A stretch of 64,000 nucleotides of DNA from Nitrosovibrio sp. Nv6 (lineage in GTDB: Bacteria > Pseudomonadota > Gammaproteobacteria > Burkholderiales > Nitrosomonadaceae): contig NZ_FODX01000001.1 in the NCBI RefSeq assembly GCF_900110495.1, positions 620,001 through 684,000 of the forward strand, given 5' to 3'. This document shows positions 52,619-60,079 of the stretch, piece by piece. How positions within the stretch are numbered: the stretch's first letter is position 1; every line of letters starts with the position of its first letter. Below the pieces are notes generated by a model that had not been told where the DNA came from, ran no database searches, and saw only the letters and a program-made list of their open reading frames with translations. The position numbers and the translations under genes are program-made.

Positions 52619-52846
52619 ATGGCGATCACGACCCCCCAACGGGCGCTGGACCTGACCTATGCGCCGCTAAGACAGGCCACCCATGCAATGGAATCCCTGA
52701 TGCAGATGCTGTCAGGGGCAAACAATGACCTTAATCCGGAGAACCTGTACTGGCTCATATTGCCGATACAGGAGGCAGTAACATCGGCACTGGACGAGCT
52801 GAGCGCCGGACTGCCACCCAAACCTGCCGAGTCCGAGAAGCACTAG
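52619..52846 (+). CDS. Small helical phage protein
   Basis: The 75-residue protein starts one base after the antirepressor stop (TGACATGG). It is helical and acidic (RQATHAMESLMQMLSGANND; AVTSALDELSAGL), without membrane segments. It resembles small regulatory proteins of the DUF3077 kind that are found next to antirepressors, but the match is by eye only. A strong terminator follows, so it ends the unit started by the promoter at 51824. Confidence 0.55.
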   Translation: MAITTPQRALDLTYAPLRQATHAMESLMQMLSGANNDLNPENLYWLILPIQEAVTSALDELSAGLPPKPAESEKH

Positions 52847-52870
52847 CGACAACGGCAACATTCTCACCAT

Positions 52871-52892
52871 AACCCGCTTCGGCGGGTTTTTT
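52871..52892 (+). terminator. Strong intrinsic terminator
   Basis: AACCCGC and GCGGGTT pair around TTCG, followed by six T. It closes the C4-antirepressor unit and precedes the third late-promoter motif. Confidence 0.9.
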
Positions 52893-52898
52893 ATTGCG

Positions 52899-52926
52899 CC
52901 AATATCCTCCCTGTTTCTGGCTTGCG
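52899..52926 (+). promoter_or_regulatory. Phage late-promoter motif, copy 3 (tail operon)
   Basis: The core ATCCTCCCTGTTTCTGGCTT plus GC is shared with 37191 and 44271. It begins just after the terminator and ends about 43 bases before the first tail-module gene at 52969. Confidence 0.6.
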
Positions 52927-52968
52927 CTTCGGCCTACATTGGCGCCAACTGAATCAGCAGGCAAGCCC

Positions 52969-53511
52969 ATGCACATCCGCTACCAAGTCGCCAGCAAGGA
53001 AGCTCAGGAAGCATTTGATCGCGCTCCGGATGTGATGGAGCGCAATCTGGAGCCGTTTCTTAAACGGGGAGCTTACGATGTCGCGGATGAGGCCCGCGCC
53101 CGCGTACCGGGTCTTTTCGGCACTCTCAGGCAATCAATCCTCCCGGCAAGTGTAGGCAAGCTGCACTGGCGCGTTTCGCCAGGGATGAACTACGCCGTTG
53201 ATGTAGAAGAAGGAACCGGACCCGCCGCCGGCAAGGCGCGCTATTACCCGAATCCGGACAATCTGCTGCAGTACCTCCGCCTTGCCCCATCGTACCGGGG
53301 GTTTAAATGGACTCCGCGCAAAAGCCGCAAGCGCGAAGAACAGGAGCTCGACCTCTGGTTCAGGTCGCGTCAGATGGCGTGGGCGATCTATAACAAAGGC
53401 ACAAAAGCCCAACCATTTATGGAGCCCGCCGCCAAGAAGATGGAAAGCCGTGTCTTCGTGTTGCTGCGCGAGGGTGTGGATACAGGACTGCGTGAGGTAT
53501 TCGGGCAATGA
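52969..53511 (+). CDS. Tail completion / HK97 gp10-like protein
   Basis: The start ATG at 52969 is chosen over the upstream open frame, which runs through the terminator and promoter motif. The 180-residue protein has a helical N-terminus with ERNLEPFLKRGAYDVADEARARVPG, here seen in two helices, and the RQSILPASVGK-type strand. It then has a NYAVDVEEGTGP strand and ends with PFMEPAAKKME. These are typical of HK97 gp10/tail-completion proteins, which cap the tail at the head junction. The next gene overlaps by four bases. Confidence 0.7.
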   Translation: MHIRYQVASKEAQEAFDRAPDVMERNLEPFLKRGAYDVADEARARVPGLFGTLRQSILPASVGKLHWRVSPGMNYAVDVEEGTGPAAGKARYYPNPDNLLQYLRLAPSYRGFKWTPRKSRKREEQELDLWFRSRQMAWAIYNKGTKAQPFMEPAAKKMESRVFVLLREGVDTGLREVFGQ

Positions 53512-53924
53512 GCGCGCTTTCAGACCGGATGAATGCAATCAAGTCGACGCTGGCGACGATGTATCCCGCCCGCACGGTAACCCGTGACCTCAAGGATTTC
53601 GCGGCACGGCCATTGAGCGAACTGCAAGAGGGAATCTATACCGTGCTGTCGGCCAGCGAAGGCAATTACAGCCACTACCTGGGGGGGATGACGCGCGACG
53701 GCGAGCATCGCGTGCTGTTGGTGGGGCAAATCGCGGTGACGGAAACCGCAGAGCCTTCGGCAACTGAAGATGCGGAAGGCACGATGATCGACGAGATCAA
53801 GGCGTTTACCCGCGCGCTGCCGCCCGAGCTCGGTTCGTTGACGCTGACCGGTTGGCGACAAAGCCAGCAGCTTGAGCATCCATACGGCTGGGTGGCCTTT
53901 GATATGACGCTGAGGGAAGGTTAG
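53508..53924 (+). CDS. Minor tail / tail terminator-like protein
   Basis: The ATG overlaps the previous stop as ATGA. The 138-residue protein is alpha/beta, with RMNAIKSTLATMYPARTVTR, then a strand region HRVLLVGQIAVTETAEPS and a C-terminal strand GWVAFDMTLREG. The size and location between gp10-like and tail tube genes fit a tail terminator (lambda gpU type), which stops tail growth. The sequence is too divergent to be sure. Confidence 0.55.
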   Translation: MSALSDRMNAIKSTLATMYPARTVTRDLKDFAARPLSELQEGIYTVLSASEGNYSHYLGGMTRDGEHRVLLVGQIAVTETAEPSATEDAEGTMIDEIKAFTRALPPELGSLTLTGWRQSQQLEHPYGWVAFDMTLREG

Positions 53925-53926
53925 AG

Positions 53927-54226
53927 ATGAAGTGGGCCGGGATGATCGCGGATCCCTGCACGGGGAACGTATCGCATACCAAGCTATGGGCCAACGTGGC
54001 CTATGCGTCGGCCACTGGCGCGTTCTGGTGGTCGGCGGTGCAGGGCCAGCTCACGCCTGACATCTGGCTGATTTACCTGGGTGTAGTGGGCGCACATACC
54101 GCTGCATCGAAGCTGATCGGGTTGCGGTACTCGTCCCCTCCCCCGCAGCCACAACCTATGCCTATGCCGATGCCACCGATGCCTATGCCGCCGCCATCCC
54201 AGGGTGACATGGGCGGAATCAGTTAA
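53927..54226 (+). CDS. Small phage membrane protein with proline/methionine-rich tail
   Basis: The 99-residue protein has one or two hydrophobic segments (VAYASATGAFWWSAVQG; IWLIYLGVVGAHTAASKLIG) and ends with a PMPMPMPPMPMPPP run. Similar proteins annotated DUF2644 occur in phage lysis cassettes. Here it directly precedes the Rz-like gene, so a holin or pinholin-type function is possible. The repeated PM units may reflect codon slippage in the DNA (CCTATGCCGATG-like repeats at about 54150-54195). Confidence 0.55.
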   Translation: MKWAGMIADPCTGNVSHTKLWANVAYASATGAFWWSAVQGQLTPDIWLIYLGVVGAHTAASKLIGLRYSSPPPQPQPMPMPMPPMPMPPPSQGDMGGIS

Positions 54227-54790
54227 ATGGATCTCTTCGTCTCCCTGGCATTGCGAGTACTTGTCCCGGTCATTCTGGCCGTGAGCCTGTGGTTATGGGG
54301 TTATAACTCCGGCGTTTCTCGGGAGTCCGACCGGCGAGATGCTCATGAGCTGGATATAAGGGAAAAGGCGGACGAGGAGTATGAAACCGCTGCTAATGCA
54401 GCGCGTACACATGCTATCGCGTCGATCGAATGGAAACGCCGCGCCGACAGTTATTACCGTAAATGGCAGGAGAGACTGAACCATGTCAACGATGACCAGC
54501 TATCAGAGTGCGCCACTGCGACAAACGAGGAGAAACCGGGTGCTGGTATGTGCATGCTTAGTCCTGATTGGGTCTGGCTGTACAACGATGCCTGGTACCC
54601 GGACGGCATGCCCGCCGATTCCGCCGGAACTGATGCAGTACCCCGCGGAGCCGTTGCAGCTACGCCCCGCGATGCGCTTGTCAATATCCGCACCAACGCC
54701 GAACTCTGCGCCGACGACAGGCAGCGACAGCGAAAACTAATCGACTATTTGCATGAGCTGGAGGCAGGCCGTGCCAGACCGACTGATTAG
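54227..54790 (+). CDS. Rz-like inner-membrane spanin
   Basis: The ATG follows the previous stop directly. The 187-residue protein has an N-terminal membrane helix (LALRVLVPVILAVSLWLWGY), then a coiled, charged periplasmic region (SRESDRRDAHELDIREKADEEYETAANAARTH, in parts) with Cys residues. This is the plan of the inner-membrane spanin Rz, which together with Rz1 fuses the inner and outer membranes at lysis. The C-terminal half also encodes Rz1 in another frame. It is longer than lambda Rz (153 residues). No endolysin gene is adjacent. Confidence 0.75.
   Translation: MDLFVSLALRVLVPVILAVSLWLWGYNSGVSRESDRRDAHELDIREKADEEYETAANAARTHAIASIEWKRRADSYYRKWQERLNHVNDDQLSECATATNEEKPGAGMCMLSPDWVWLYNDAWYPDGMPADSAGTDAVPRGAVAATPRDALVNIRTNAELCADDRQRQRKLIDYLHELEAGRARPTD
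54483..54740 (+). CDS. Rz1-like outer-membrane lipoprotein, nested in the Rz gene
   Basis: An 85-codon frame in the +1 phase lies completely within the Rz-like gene. It starts MSTMTSYQ (54483). It has a hydrophobic signal (VLVCACLVLIGSGC) with a lipobox-like IGSGC and a proline-rich mature part beginning CTTMPGTRTACPPIPPELM. That is the expected form of Rz1, whose nested position is typical of lambda. The -3 residue of the lipobox is Gly, which is unusual. A mature lipoprotein in the outer membrane should pair with Rz across the periplasm. Confidence 0.7.
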   Translation: MSTMTSYQSAPLRQTRRNRVLVCACLVLIGSGCTTMPGTRTACPPIPPELMQYPAEPLQLRPAMRLSISAPTPNSAPTTGSDSEN

Positions 54791-54800
54791 GGTGGCTTTT

Positions 54801-55112
54801 ATGTGGGGAGATTCCCTTTTGCTGGCCGCGCTGGCGTTTTTTGGTGCGTCGTTCGCAGGTTTGGCAACACAACTGCGCTCAGGAAATACGCTTACACGCC
54901 GGACCGTTGCAGCCACCATGCTCAACAGCGGATTCATCGGCGCCATCATCGCGCTGCTGGGATATCAAACCTTCGCCGAAGATCTGCCATACCTGATGGG
55001 GATGTCGCTGCTGGCCGGCATCGGCGGCGCGACGATACTGGATTTCGCCCTGTTGCTGCTGAAGCGGCGCATGGGAATCACGATACGCATCGAACAAGAT
55101 AAAGGAGAGTAA
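54801..55112 (+). CDS. Putative holin
   Basis: ATG 54801 (MWGDSLLLAAL) is preferred, with GGTGG just upstream; ATG 54753 lies inside the Rz gene and lacks a ribosome-binding site. The ~103-residue protein has three hydrophobic segments (LLLAALAFFGASFAGLA; MLNSGFIGAIIALLGY; YLMGMSLLAGIGGATILDFALLLL), as in class I holins. It also has a charged C-terminus (KRRMGITIRIEQDK). A holin permits timed lysis. Its place after Rz/Rz1 supports this, though lambda order would be the reverse. Confidence 0.65.
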   Translation: MWGDSLLLAALAFFGASFAGLATQLRSGNTLTRRTVAATMLNSGFIGAIIALLGYQTFAEDLPYLMGMSLLAGIGGATILDFALLLLKRRMGITIRIEQDKGE

Positions 55113-55114
55113 AT

Positions 55115-56077
55115 ATGGCGCGCTATACACGCAATTCGGCCATTTTGGCGAAAATAGAAACCGCCTATGGCGAGGATGCAATACCAAGCGGTGTCGCCAA
55201 CGCGGCACTGATTTCCAACCTGTCGGTAAACCCGCTTAATTCCAACAATATCAACCGGGATCTGATCCGGCCTTATTTTGGTGCATCCGAGCAGCTGGTC
55301 GGCACGGTCTATAAGGAAGTCAGTTTCGATGTCGAACTCGCGGGCAGCGGCGCCGCCGGCACTGCCCCAGCCTGGGGACCTTTGCTGCGGGCCTGCGCTT
55401 TCGAAGAGACCATAAATGCTGCTGTGAGTGTGGATTACACGCCGATCACCGACCTGCAGGAATCCCTGACGATTTACTACTACCGCTCGGGCGTGTTGCA
55501 CAAGCTGCTCGGTGCGCACGGCGACTGCACGCTGAAGGCCGTTATCGGCACCCGCCCCGTATTTTCATTTAAATTTCTCGGCCTGGATGGCGGGATGAGC
55601 GCTGCCGCCAATCCCAGTCTTACGCTTTCGGGGTGGAAGACTCCCCTATCGGTCAGCGATGCAAATACCGGGGATTTGCTGTTCGGATGCACGTATGCGG
55701 CCGGCGCGCTGTCCAGCGGCACCGCTTATCCCTCCCGCGGACTGGAGTTGCCATTTGGCAACGCGGTAGCCCATACCCCGCTGCTTGGCGGGGAGACTAT
55801 CGATATTACCAACCGGGAGATCGGCGGCACGCTTGAGCTTGATTTGACGCCCGCGGAGGAAGTTGCCTTCATGACCAGCATCAAGGCAAACAGTACGCAA
55901 AGCCTGGGCATGGTGCACGGCACCGCCGCCGGCAACAAGGTGCTGATGTACATGCCCGCCGTGCAGCTCATCAGCCCGTCAGAATCGGATGTGAACGGGC
56001 GCGCCCTCAGCAAATACAGCTTGCGGGTAGTACCCGGCGCCGCTGGCAACGACGAATTGCGCATCGTTTCTCTATAG
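55115..56077 (+). CDS. Phage tail tube protein
   Basis: The 320-residue protein starts MARYTRNSAILAKIETAYGED, the opening typical of the tail-tube group of B3/JBD-like and other long-tailed phages. It continues with strands such as YKEVSFDVELAGSG, then a beta-rich middle (LTIYYYRSGVLHKLLGAHGDC), TRPVFSFKFLGLDG and ALSKYSLRVVPG. It should assemble into the hexameric inner tube of the long non-contractile tail. The tail chaperone pair and the tape measure follow in the expected order. The start follows AAGGAG. Confidence 0.8.
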   Translation: MARYTRNSAILAKIETAYGEDAIPSGVANAALISNLSVNPLNSNNINRDLIRPYFGASEQLVGTVYKEVSFDVELAGSGAAGTAPAWGPLLRACAFEETINAAVSVDYTPITDLQESLTIYYYRSGVLHKLLGAHGDCTLKAVIGTRPVFSFKFLGLDGGMSAAANPSLTLSGWKTPLSVSDANTGDLLFGCTYAAGALSSGTAYPSRGLELPFGNAVAHTPLLGGETIDITNREIGGTLELDLTPAEEVAFMTSIKANSTQSLGMVHGTAAGNKVLMYMPAVQLISPSESDVNGRALSKYSLRVVPGAAGNDELRIVSL

Positions 56078-56084
56078 GCAGATC

Positions 56085-56435
56085 ATGAAAAAACCCCAGC
56101 AGGAAAATAAACTGAAGCTGATTCCGGCGCCCACCTTCCCCGGCGATGTGAACATCAGCGGCCACGGCGAGGCCGAACCGCGCGTGCTGAAGATGGAATT
56201 CAAGCACATGGGCAAAAAAGCGGCACGTGAATGGATCGCGGAGATGAAAGGCAGTCAGCGGCCAGCCGCAGAGACCCTGCTGGAGATTGTCACCAGCTTC
56301 AAGGATGAATCCGGCGTCGCAATCCCCGCATCAGTCGAGGCATTCGATGAATTGATGGATAACTACCCGCGGCCGTTCGCCGATATCGTCACCGCATGGA
56401 GCGATTATCTTACCGGGACCCGCGAAAAAAACTGA
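56085..56435 (+). CDS. Tail assembly chaperone G-like (upstream frame of a -1 frameshift)
   Basis: The 116-residue product corresponds to gpG of long-tailed phages: KMEFKHMGKKAAREWIAEM and a helical C-terminal part. It stops with TGA at 56433-56435, directly after the slippery A AAA AAC. Ribosomes that slip back one base continue into the downstream frame and make the longer GT-like chaperone of about 225 residues. In this family, G and GT together coat the tape measure during tail assembly. The position between tail tube and tape measure is as expected. Confidence 0.75.
   Translation: MKKPQQENKLKLIPAPTFPGDVNISGHGEAEPRVLKMEFKHMGKKAAREWIAEMKGSQRPAAETLLEIVTSFKDESGVAIPASVEAFDELMDNYPRPFADIVTAWSDYLTGTREKN
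56426..56432 (+). other. Programmed -1 frameshift site A AAA AAC
   Basis: In the frame of the upstream gene, codons GAA AAA AAC TGA contain the canonical X XXY YYZ heptamer at 56426-56432, with the stop directly behind. Slipping one base back continues as CTG ATC GAG in the T frame. Confidence 0.8.
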
Positions 56436-56761
56436 TCGAGGCCGCCCGCTGGCTGGTCCGTGGTCCGGATAGCCAGGTGCCAAACAGTGATGCGCTTGCC
56501 GCGCTCGGGTTGCGATGGGAGGGAGAAGTACCGGATAACGACTGCGCCGTGTGGCCGGATAACTGGGCTGCGGTAATGGTATTCAAGCACATGATGACGC
56601 AATGGATCATGAGCTTCAGCGGTCCGGTCGGGCTCAGGTACGAGGCGCTGCCGGTGGTGCTTCGGCTGCTGGAAGTGCCGCGGGGCGAATGGCCAGAAAT
56701 TTTTCCTGATTTGAGAGTGATGGAACGAGCCGCGCTGGATTGCATGCATGAGGAGAAATAA
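56432..56761 (+). CDS. Tail assembly chaperone, T part (downstream frame, reached by -1 frameshift)
   Basis: This frame supplies the C-terminal ~109 residues of the G-T fusion, starting LIEAARWLVRG after the heptamer. It includes a DUF1799-like pattern, GLRWEGEVPDNDCAVWPDNW. An ATG at 56396 could start it alone, but there is no ribosome-binding site. The fused protein would have ~225 residues, a normal size for GT proteins. The domain assignment is by eye. Confidence 0.7.
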   Translation: MIEAARWLVRGPDSQVPNSDALAALGLRWEGEVPDNDCAVWPDNWAAVMVFKHMMTQWIMSFSGPVGLRYEALPVVLRLLEVPRGEWPEIFPDLRVMERAALDCMHEEK

Positions 56762-56762
56762 C

Positions 56763-57026
56763 ATGAATTTTGGGCAAGCACTTGAGGCACTGAAGCTGGG
56801 GCAGAAAGTATCCCGTGACGGCTGGAATGGCAAGGGCATGTTTCTGTTTCTCGTACCCGGCAGCATATTCAAAGTAAATAGGCCGCCTCTGCTTGGCATT
56901 TATACCGAAGGCACCGAAATCAAGTATCACGCGCATGTCGATATGAAAACCGCCCAAGGTGACGTTGTGCCCTGGCTGTGCTCACAGACCGATATGCTGG
57001 CCGAAGACTGGGGTGTGGTCCCTTGA
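56763..57026 (+). CDS. DUF2829 protein, Tad2-family anti-Thoeris/anti-CBASS sponge
   Basis: The 87-residue protein (ATG at 56763, behind GGAGAAA) is a close match to the DUF2829 family: MNFGQALEALKLGQKVSRDG, then WNGKGMFLFLVPGS, then NRPPLLGIYTEGTEIKY and PWLCSQTDMLAEDWGVV. Tad2 of phages such as SPO1 belongs to this family and binds and sequesters the signalling nucleotide of Thoeris defence; other members bind CBASS cyclic nucleotides. The ligand here is inferred. It lies between the tail chaperone and the tape measure, an unusual place for an anti-defence gene. Its stop overlaps the next start as TTGA. Confidence 0.8.
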   Translation: MNFGQALEALKLGQKVSRDGWNGKGMFLFLVPGSIFKVNRPPLLGIYTEGTEIKYHAHVDMKTAQGDVVPWLCSQTDMLAEDWGVVP

Positions 57027-59188
57027 GCGATAAAAACATCGATGTCGATATCAGCGCTGACGCTTCCGGCTATCGCCGCGGAGCGGAAGAGGCGAAGAAG
57101 ATCACGCGCGATCTGAACGCCGAGTTCGACAAATCCAACAATACCTTGTCCACGATTGGCAGCGTCGCCACCCGCATGGGCGGAGTGATAGCCGGTGCTG
57201 CCAGCATTGCCGGCGCTGGGCTGGCTGTGGCAGGAGGCGGCGCTCTTCTGCTGGCCAAGAATGTCGCGACCACCGCGAGTGAGATGGCCAATCTTTCCAA
57301 GAAAACCGGCGTGTCGGCGGAAGACCTGGGGGCCTGGCGGCTCGCGACAGCGCAGAGTGGCACCAATCTGGAGGGACTGGCGGTTGGTCTCAAGAACGTG
57401 GCGAAGTACATGGTCGAGCATGAGGATAACCTGCGCAAGCTGGGTATCACGGCGAAGACTTCTGAGGGTGTACTGATCCAACTCGCCGGGGTGCTCTCCA
57501 GCATGCCAGACGATGACCCCCGCAAAATGGCATTGGCCAACGAAATATTGAGCAAGTCTTACCAGGAGATGATGCCGCTACTGGCCGAGGGAGAGGACGG
57601 TTTGCGCAAACTGCTGGAACGCGGGCGCGAACTGAACCCGGTCACGAACGAAATGGCCAAAGAGGCCAATTACTTCAGTGGCCAGCTCGAGGAGTTGAAA
57701 CTTGTGGCGGCTGGACTGGGCGCATCGCTCGCCAGCACGTTACTGCCGCATCTGAATGACATTCTCTCCTCAATGCGCTCGGCCGCTCGCGAAAGTGGGA
57801 TATTGAGTGCCTTGTGGGCCGGCATGGGTGGCGTGGCCGCGCATGCGCTGGGGCTGGACGATATCACAAAGGCGCGCGACCGGTTGAGGGAGATCAACAG
57901 CGAACTTGCCACAGCAGCACAAATGCCTGGGCTGACCAACAGTGTCAGCGATTTGCTGAAGGAGCGGTCAAGCATCGAGGCATTCCTCAACCCGCCCAAG
58001 GTCTCGGCCGCTCGGGCGGCTCCTAGCGATGGCGTATTAAAAGGCATTCTCAACCCGGATAAATCAACGCGCAAGGCGTCATCATCGTCTGGCACAGGCA
58101 CCAGCAGTGTGTACCTTGACGAAATCAGGGACCTTGCCGAGCTGATGAAAGAGGTTGGCAAGCTCACCGAGGGGGAGAAATCGCACCTTCAGGTGCTGCA
58201 GGAAAAGGTTGATGCTTATAGCTCGCTGGATCCTGCCGTGAAAAATTATCTCCAAACCACCATCGACCAGGCGGCCCAGATGGAGCGGCTGGAGGTGTTT
58301 GAAAGCGAGTCGAAGAAGCTGCTCGAGGAGAACAAGAATCTGAATGTGGGGTTGATTGAATCCGATCGGGAACGGGTACTGGCTCAGCTTGAATTGGAAC
58401 ACCAGCGCTCGATCGAGCGGATAAACGCTCTCAAGCTCGAAAGCAGTCAGGTGGAGGCGCTGATCGATCAGGAGACGAAGAATTATGAACTGCGCATGAA
58501 AAAAGCGCAGATGGGTACAGAGAAAACGACTGATCTGGTCAAGAGCCTGGGATTGCATTTCAGCAGCTCATTCGAAAACGCTATCGTTGGCGGCGAGAAA
58601 TTCTCCAATGTATTGCTGGCGCTCGAGCGCGACCTCGAGAGGATGCTGGCGCGGCAACTTGTTACCAAGCCTCTGCTTGGCGGACTTGAAACTCTGATGA
58701 ATGGCGTCATCGGGAGCCTGCTCGGCGGCTTTGGGGGCGGTGGTGGCGGCAATATGGCGGTTTCCACAGGCGGCGTTACCGGATTTGCGGCGAATGGCGC
58801 ATGGTTCGACGGCAGCGCGAGCTATTTCGCCAATGGCGGTATCTTCGATAAACCCACTGCCTTCCGCTTCGGGAATGGCGGTCGCCTCGGCGTGATGGGC
58901 GAGGCAGGTCCGGAAGCGATACTACCCCTCAAGCGAGGCAGCAATGGGCAACTGGGGGTGCAGGCAGGCGGCGGGGCCAATATCAACGTGCAGGTGAATC
59001 TTATCGAATCGCCAGGCAACGGTGGTGAAGTTCAGCAGCGCCAGGACGGCGACGGCAATCTCACGATGGACATCATGGTGGAACAGATCGAGGGCAAGAT
59101 GGGACGCAATATTGCGCGCGGCAACGGCCTGGCGCCGACACTCGAGCATAAATACGGCCTCAACCCAGCCGCGGGGGCGATGCGCTGA
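57023..59188 (+). CDS. Tail tape measure protein
   Basis: The start is placed at TTG 57023, overlapping the previous stop by TTGA; upstream codons in frame lie inside the Tad2-like gene. The 721-residue protein has a helical N-terminus (YRRGAEEAKKITRDLNAEFD) and a hydrophobic segment (GGVIAGAASIAGAGLAVAGGGA, in parts). It then has long coiled coils (QLELEHQRSIERINALKLE) and a C-terminal Gly/Ala-rich region with PEAILPLKRG. This is the signature of tape measure proteins, which set tail length and enter the cell membrane on infection. It is short, which implies a short tail. Confidence 0.82.
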   Translation: MSDKNIDVDISADASGYRRGAEEAKKITRDLNAEFDKSNNTLSTIGSVATRMGGVIAGAASIAGAGLAVAGGGALLLAKNVATTASEMANLSKKTGVSAEDLGAWRLATAQSGTNLEGLAVGLKNVAKYMVEHEDNLRKLGITAKTSEGVLIQLAGVLSSMPDDDPRKMALANEILSKSYQEMMPLLAEGEDGLRKLLERGRELNPVTNEMAKEANYFSGQLEELKLVAAGLGASLASTLLPHLNDILSSMRSAARESGILSALWAGMGGVAAHALGLDDITKARDRLREINSELATAAQMPGLTNSVSDLLKERSSIEAFLNPPKVSAARAAPSDGVLKGILNPDKSTRKASSSSGTGTSSVYLDEIRDLAELMKEVGKLTEGEKSHLQVLQEKVDAYSSLDPAVKNYLQTTIDQAAQMERLEVFESESKKLLEENKNLNVGLIESDRERVLAQLELEHQRSIERINALKLESSQVEALIDQETKNYELRMKKAQMGTEKTTDLVKSLGLHFSSSFENAIVGGEKFSNVLLALERDLERMLARQLVTKPLLGGLETLMNGVIGSLLGGFGGGGGGNMAVSTGGVTGFAANGAWFDGSASYFANGGIFDKPTAFRFGNGGRLGVMGEAGPEAILPLKRGSNGQLGVQAGGGANINVQVNLIESPGNGGEVQQRQDGDGNLTMDIMVEQIEGKMGRNIARGNGLAPTLEHKYGLNPAAGAMR

Positions 59189-59544
59189 TGGCGACCTGGC
59201 CTGAGACCCTGCCCCCACCCACGCTGTCTGGATATGGCGGCTCGCCGGTCCAGGCTTTTGCGCGCACTGACATGGAGTCAGGGCCCGCGCGCCAGCGCCA
59301 GCGCTTTACCTATACGCCGGAAGAACTGACGGTATCCTGGAAGTTTACTGCGGCTGAAATGGCAATCTTTCGCGCTTTCTGGCAGGACACGATCCACCGG
59401 GGCACGGACTGGTTCGTCATGACGCTCGATACCGGAGACGGCATGATCGCTTATGACACGCGCTTCACCAAACCCTATAAATACGAAGCGCGTCCGGGGA
59501 TGAATTGGATTGTTTCCGGCGAGATCGAGGTGCGCGGTGCCTGA
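59188..59544 (+). CDS. Minor tail protein, lambda gpM/DUF-type
   Basis: The ATG overlaps the tape measure stop (TGATG). The 118-residue protein has a beta-rich body: TYTPEELTVSWKFTAAEMAIFRAF (in two strands and a helix), DWFVMTLDTGDGM and RPGMNWIVSGEIEVRG. This pattern is common in tail-tip proteins placed directly after the tape measure, upstream of DUF1833. It probably helps connect the tape measure end to the tail tip. The family is not certain. Confidence 0.6.
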   Translation: MATWPETLPPPTLSGYGGSPVQAFARTDMESGPARQRQRFTYTPEELTVSWKFTAAEMAIFRAFWQDTIHRGTDWFVMTLDTGDGMIAYDTRFTKPYKYEARPGMNWIVSGEIEVRGA

Positions 59545-60079
59545 TCCCACTCTATCGGACGCATGGAAGGAAGCTGCCGCCAGCGCGCCTGCTGGCGAAG
59601 TAATGCTGCACACGCTGGAGTTTCGGCATCCCAATTTCATCGATGAGGTTGGTCAGCCCTCTTCCATCCGTGTTGTGCTCGGGCATGTGGATCTGGAAGC
59701 AAAACTGGAATCAACTGCGCCTATTAACCCGGGCGAGTTTGTTACCTTCATTGCGTTCGGTTTCGAAATGACGCTGCCGGAAACGCGCATCGCCAGTTCG
59801 CCCGAGCTGATCATTGCGATCGACAACGTCAGCGTCGAGATCGAGGAGAATCTGGCGCTGGCCACGGCTTCGCCATACAAGGTAGAGGTGACGTATCGCG
59901 CCTATCTCTCTACCGATCTGACAGGACCGCAGAATATTCCGCCGCTGACGATGACGCTGGCCGGCGCATCGGCTACCGATCAACGGGTTGAAGCGCGCGC
60001 GACCTTCGGCGACCCATCAAATCTCAAGTTTCCGGATAAAACGTATAACACCACGGATTACGCAGGATTAGGGCGATGA
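59537..60079 (+). CDS. DUF1833 tail protein
   Basis: The GTG at 59537 starts just before the previous stop, giving 180 residues. The core MLHTLEFRHPNF, then AFGFEMTLPETRI, IAIDNVSVEIEENL and YKVEVTYRAYLSTDL is the DUF1833 family signature, seen in tail-tip modules of many siphoviruses (lambda gpL-like position). It likely forms part of the tail hub or its ring. The next gene overlaps by ATGA. Confidence 0.75.
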   Translation: MPDPTLSDAWKEAAASAPAGEVMLHTLEFRHPNFIDEVGQPSSIRVVLGHVDLEAKLESTAPINPGEFVTFIAFGFEMTLPETRIASSPELIIAIDNVSVEIEENLALATASPYKVEVTYRAYLSTDLTGPQNIPPLTMTLAGASATDQRVEARATFGDPSNLKFPDKTYNTTDYAGLGR

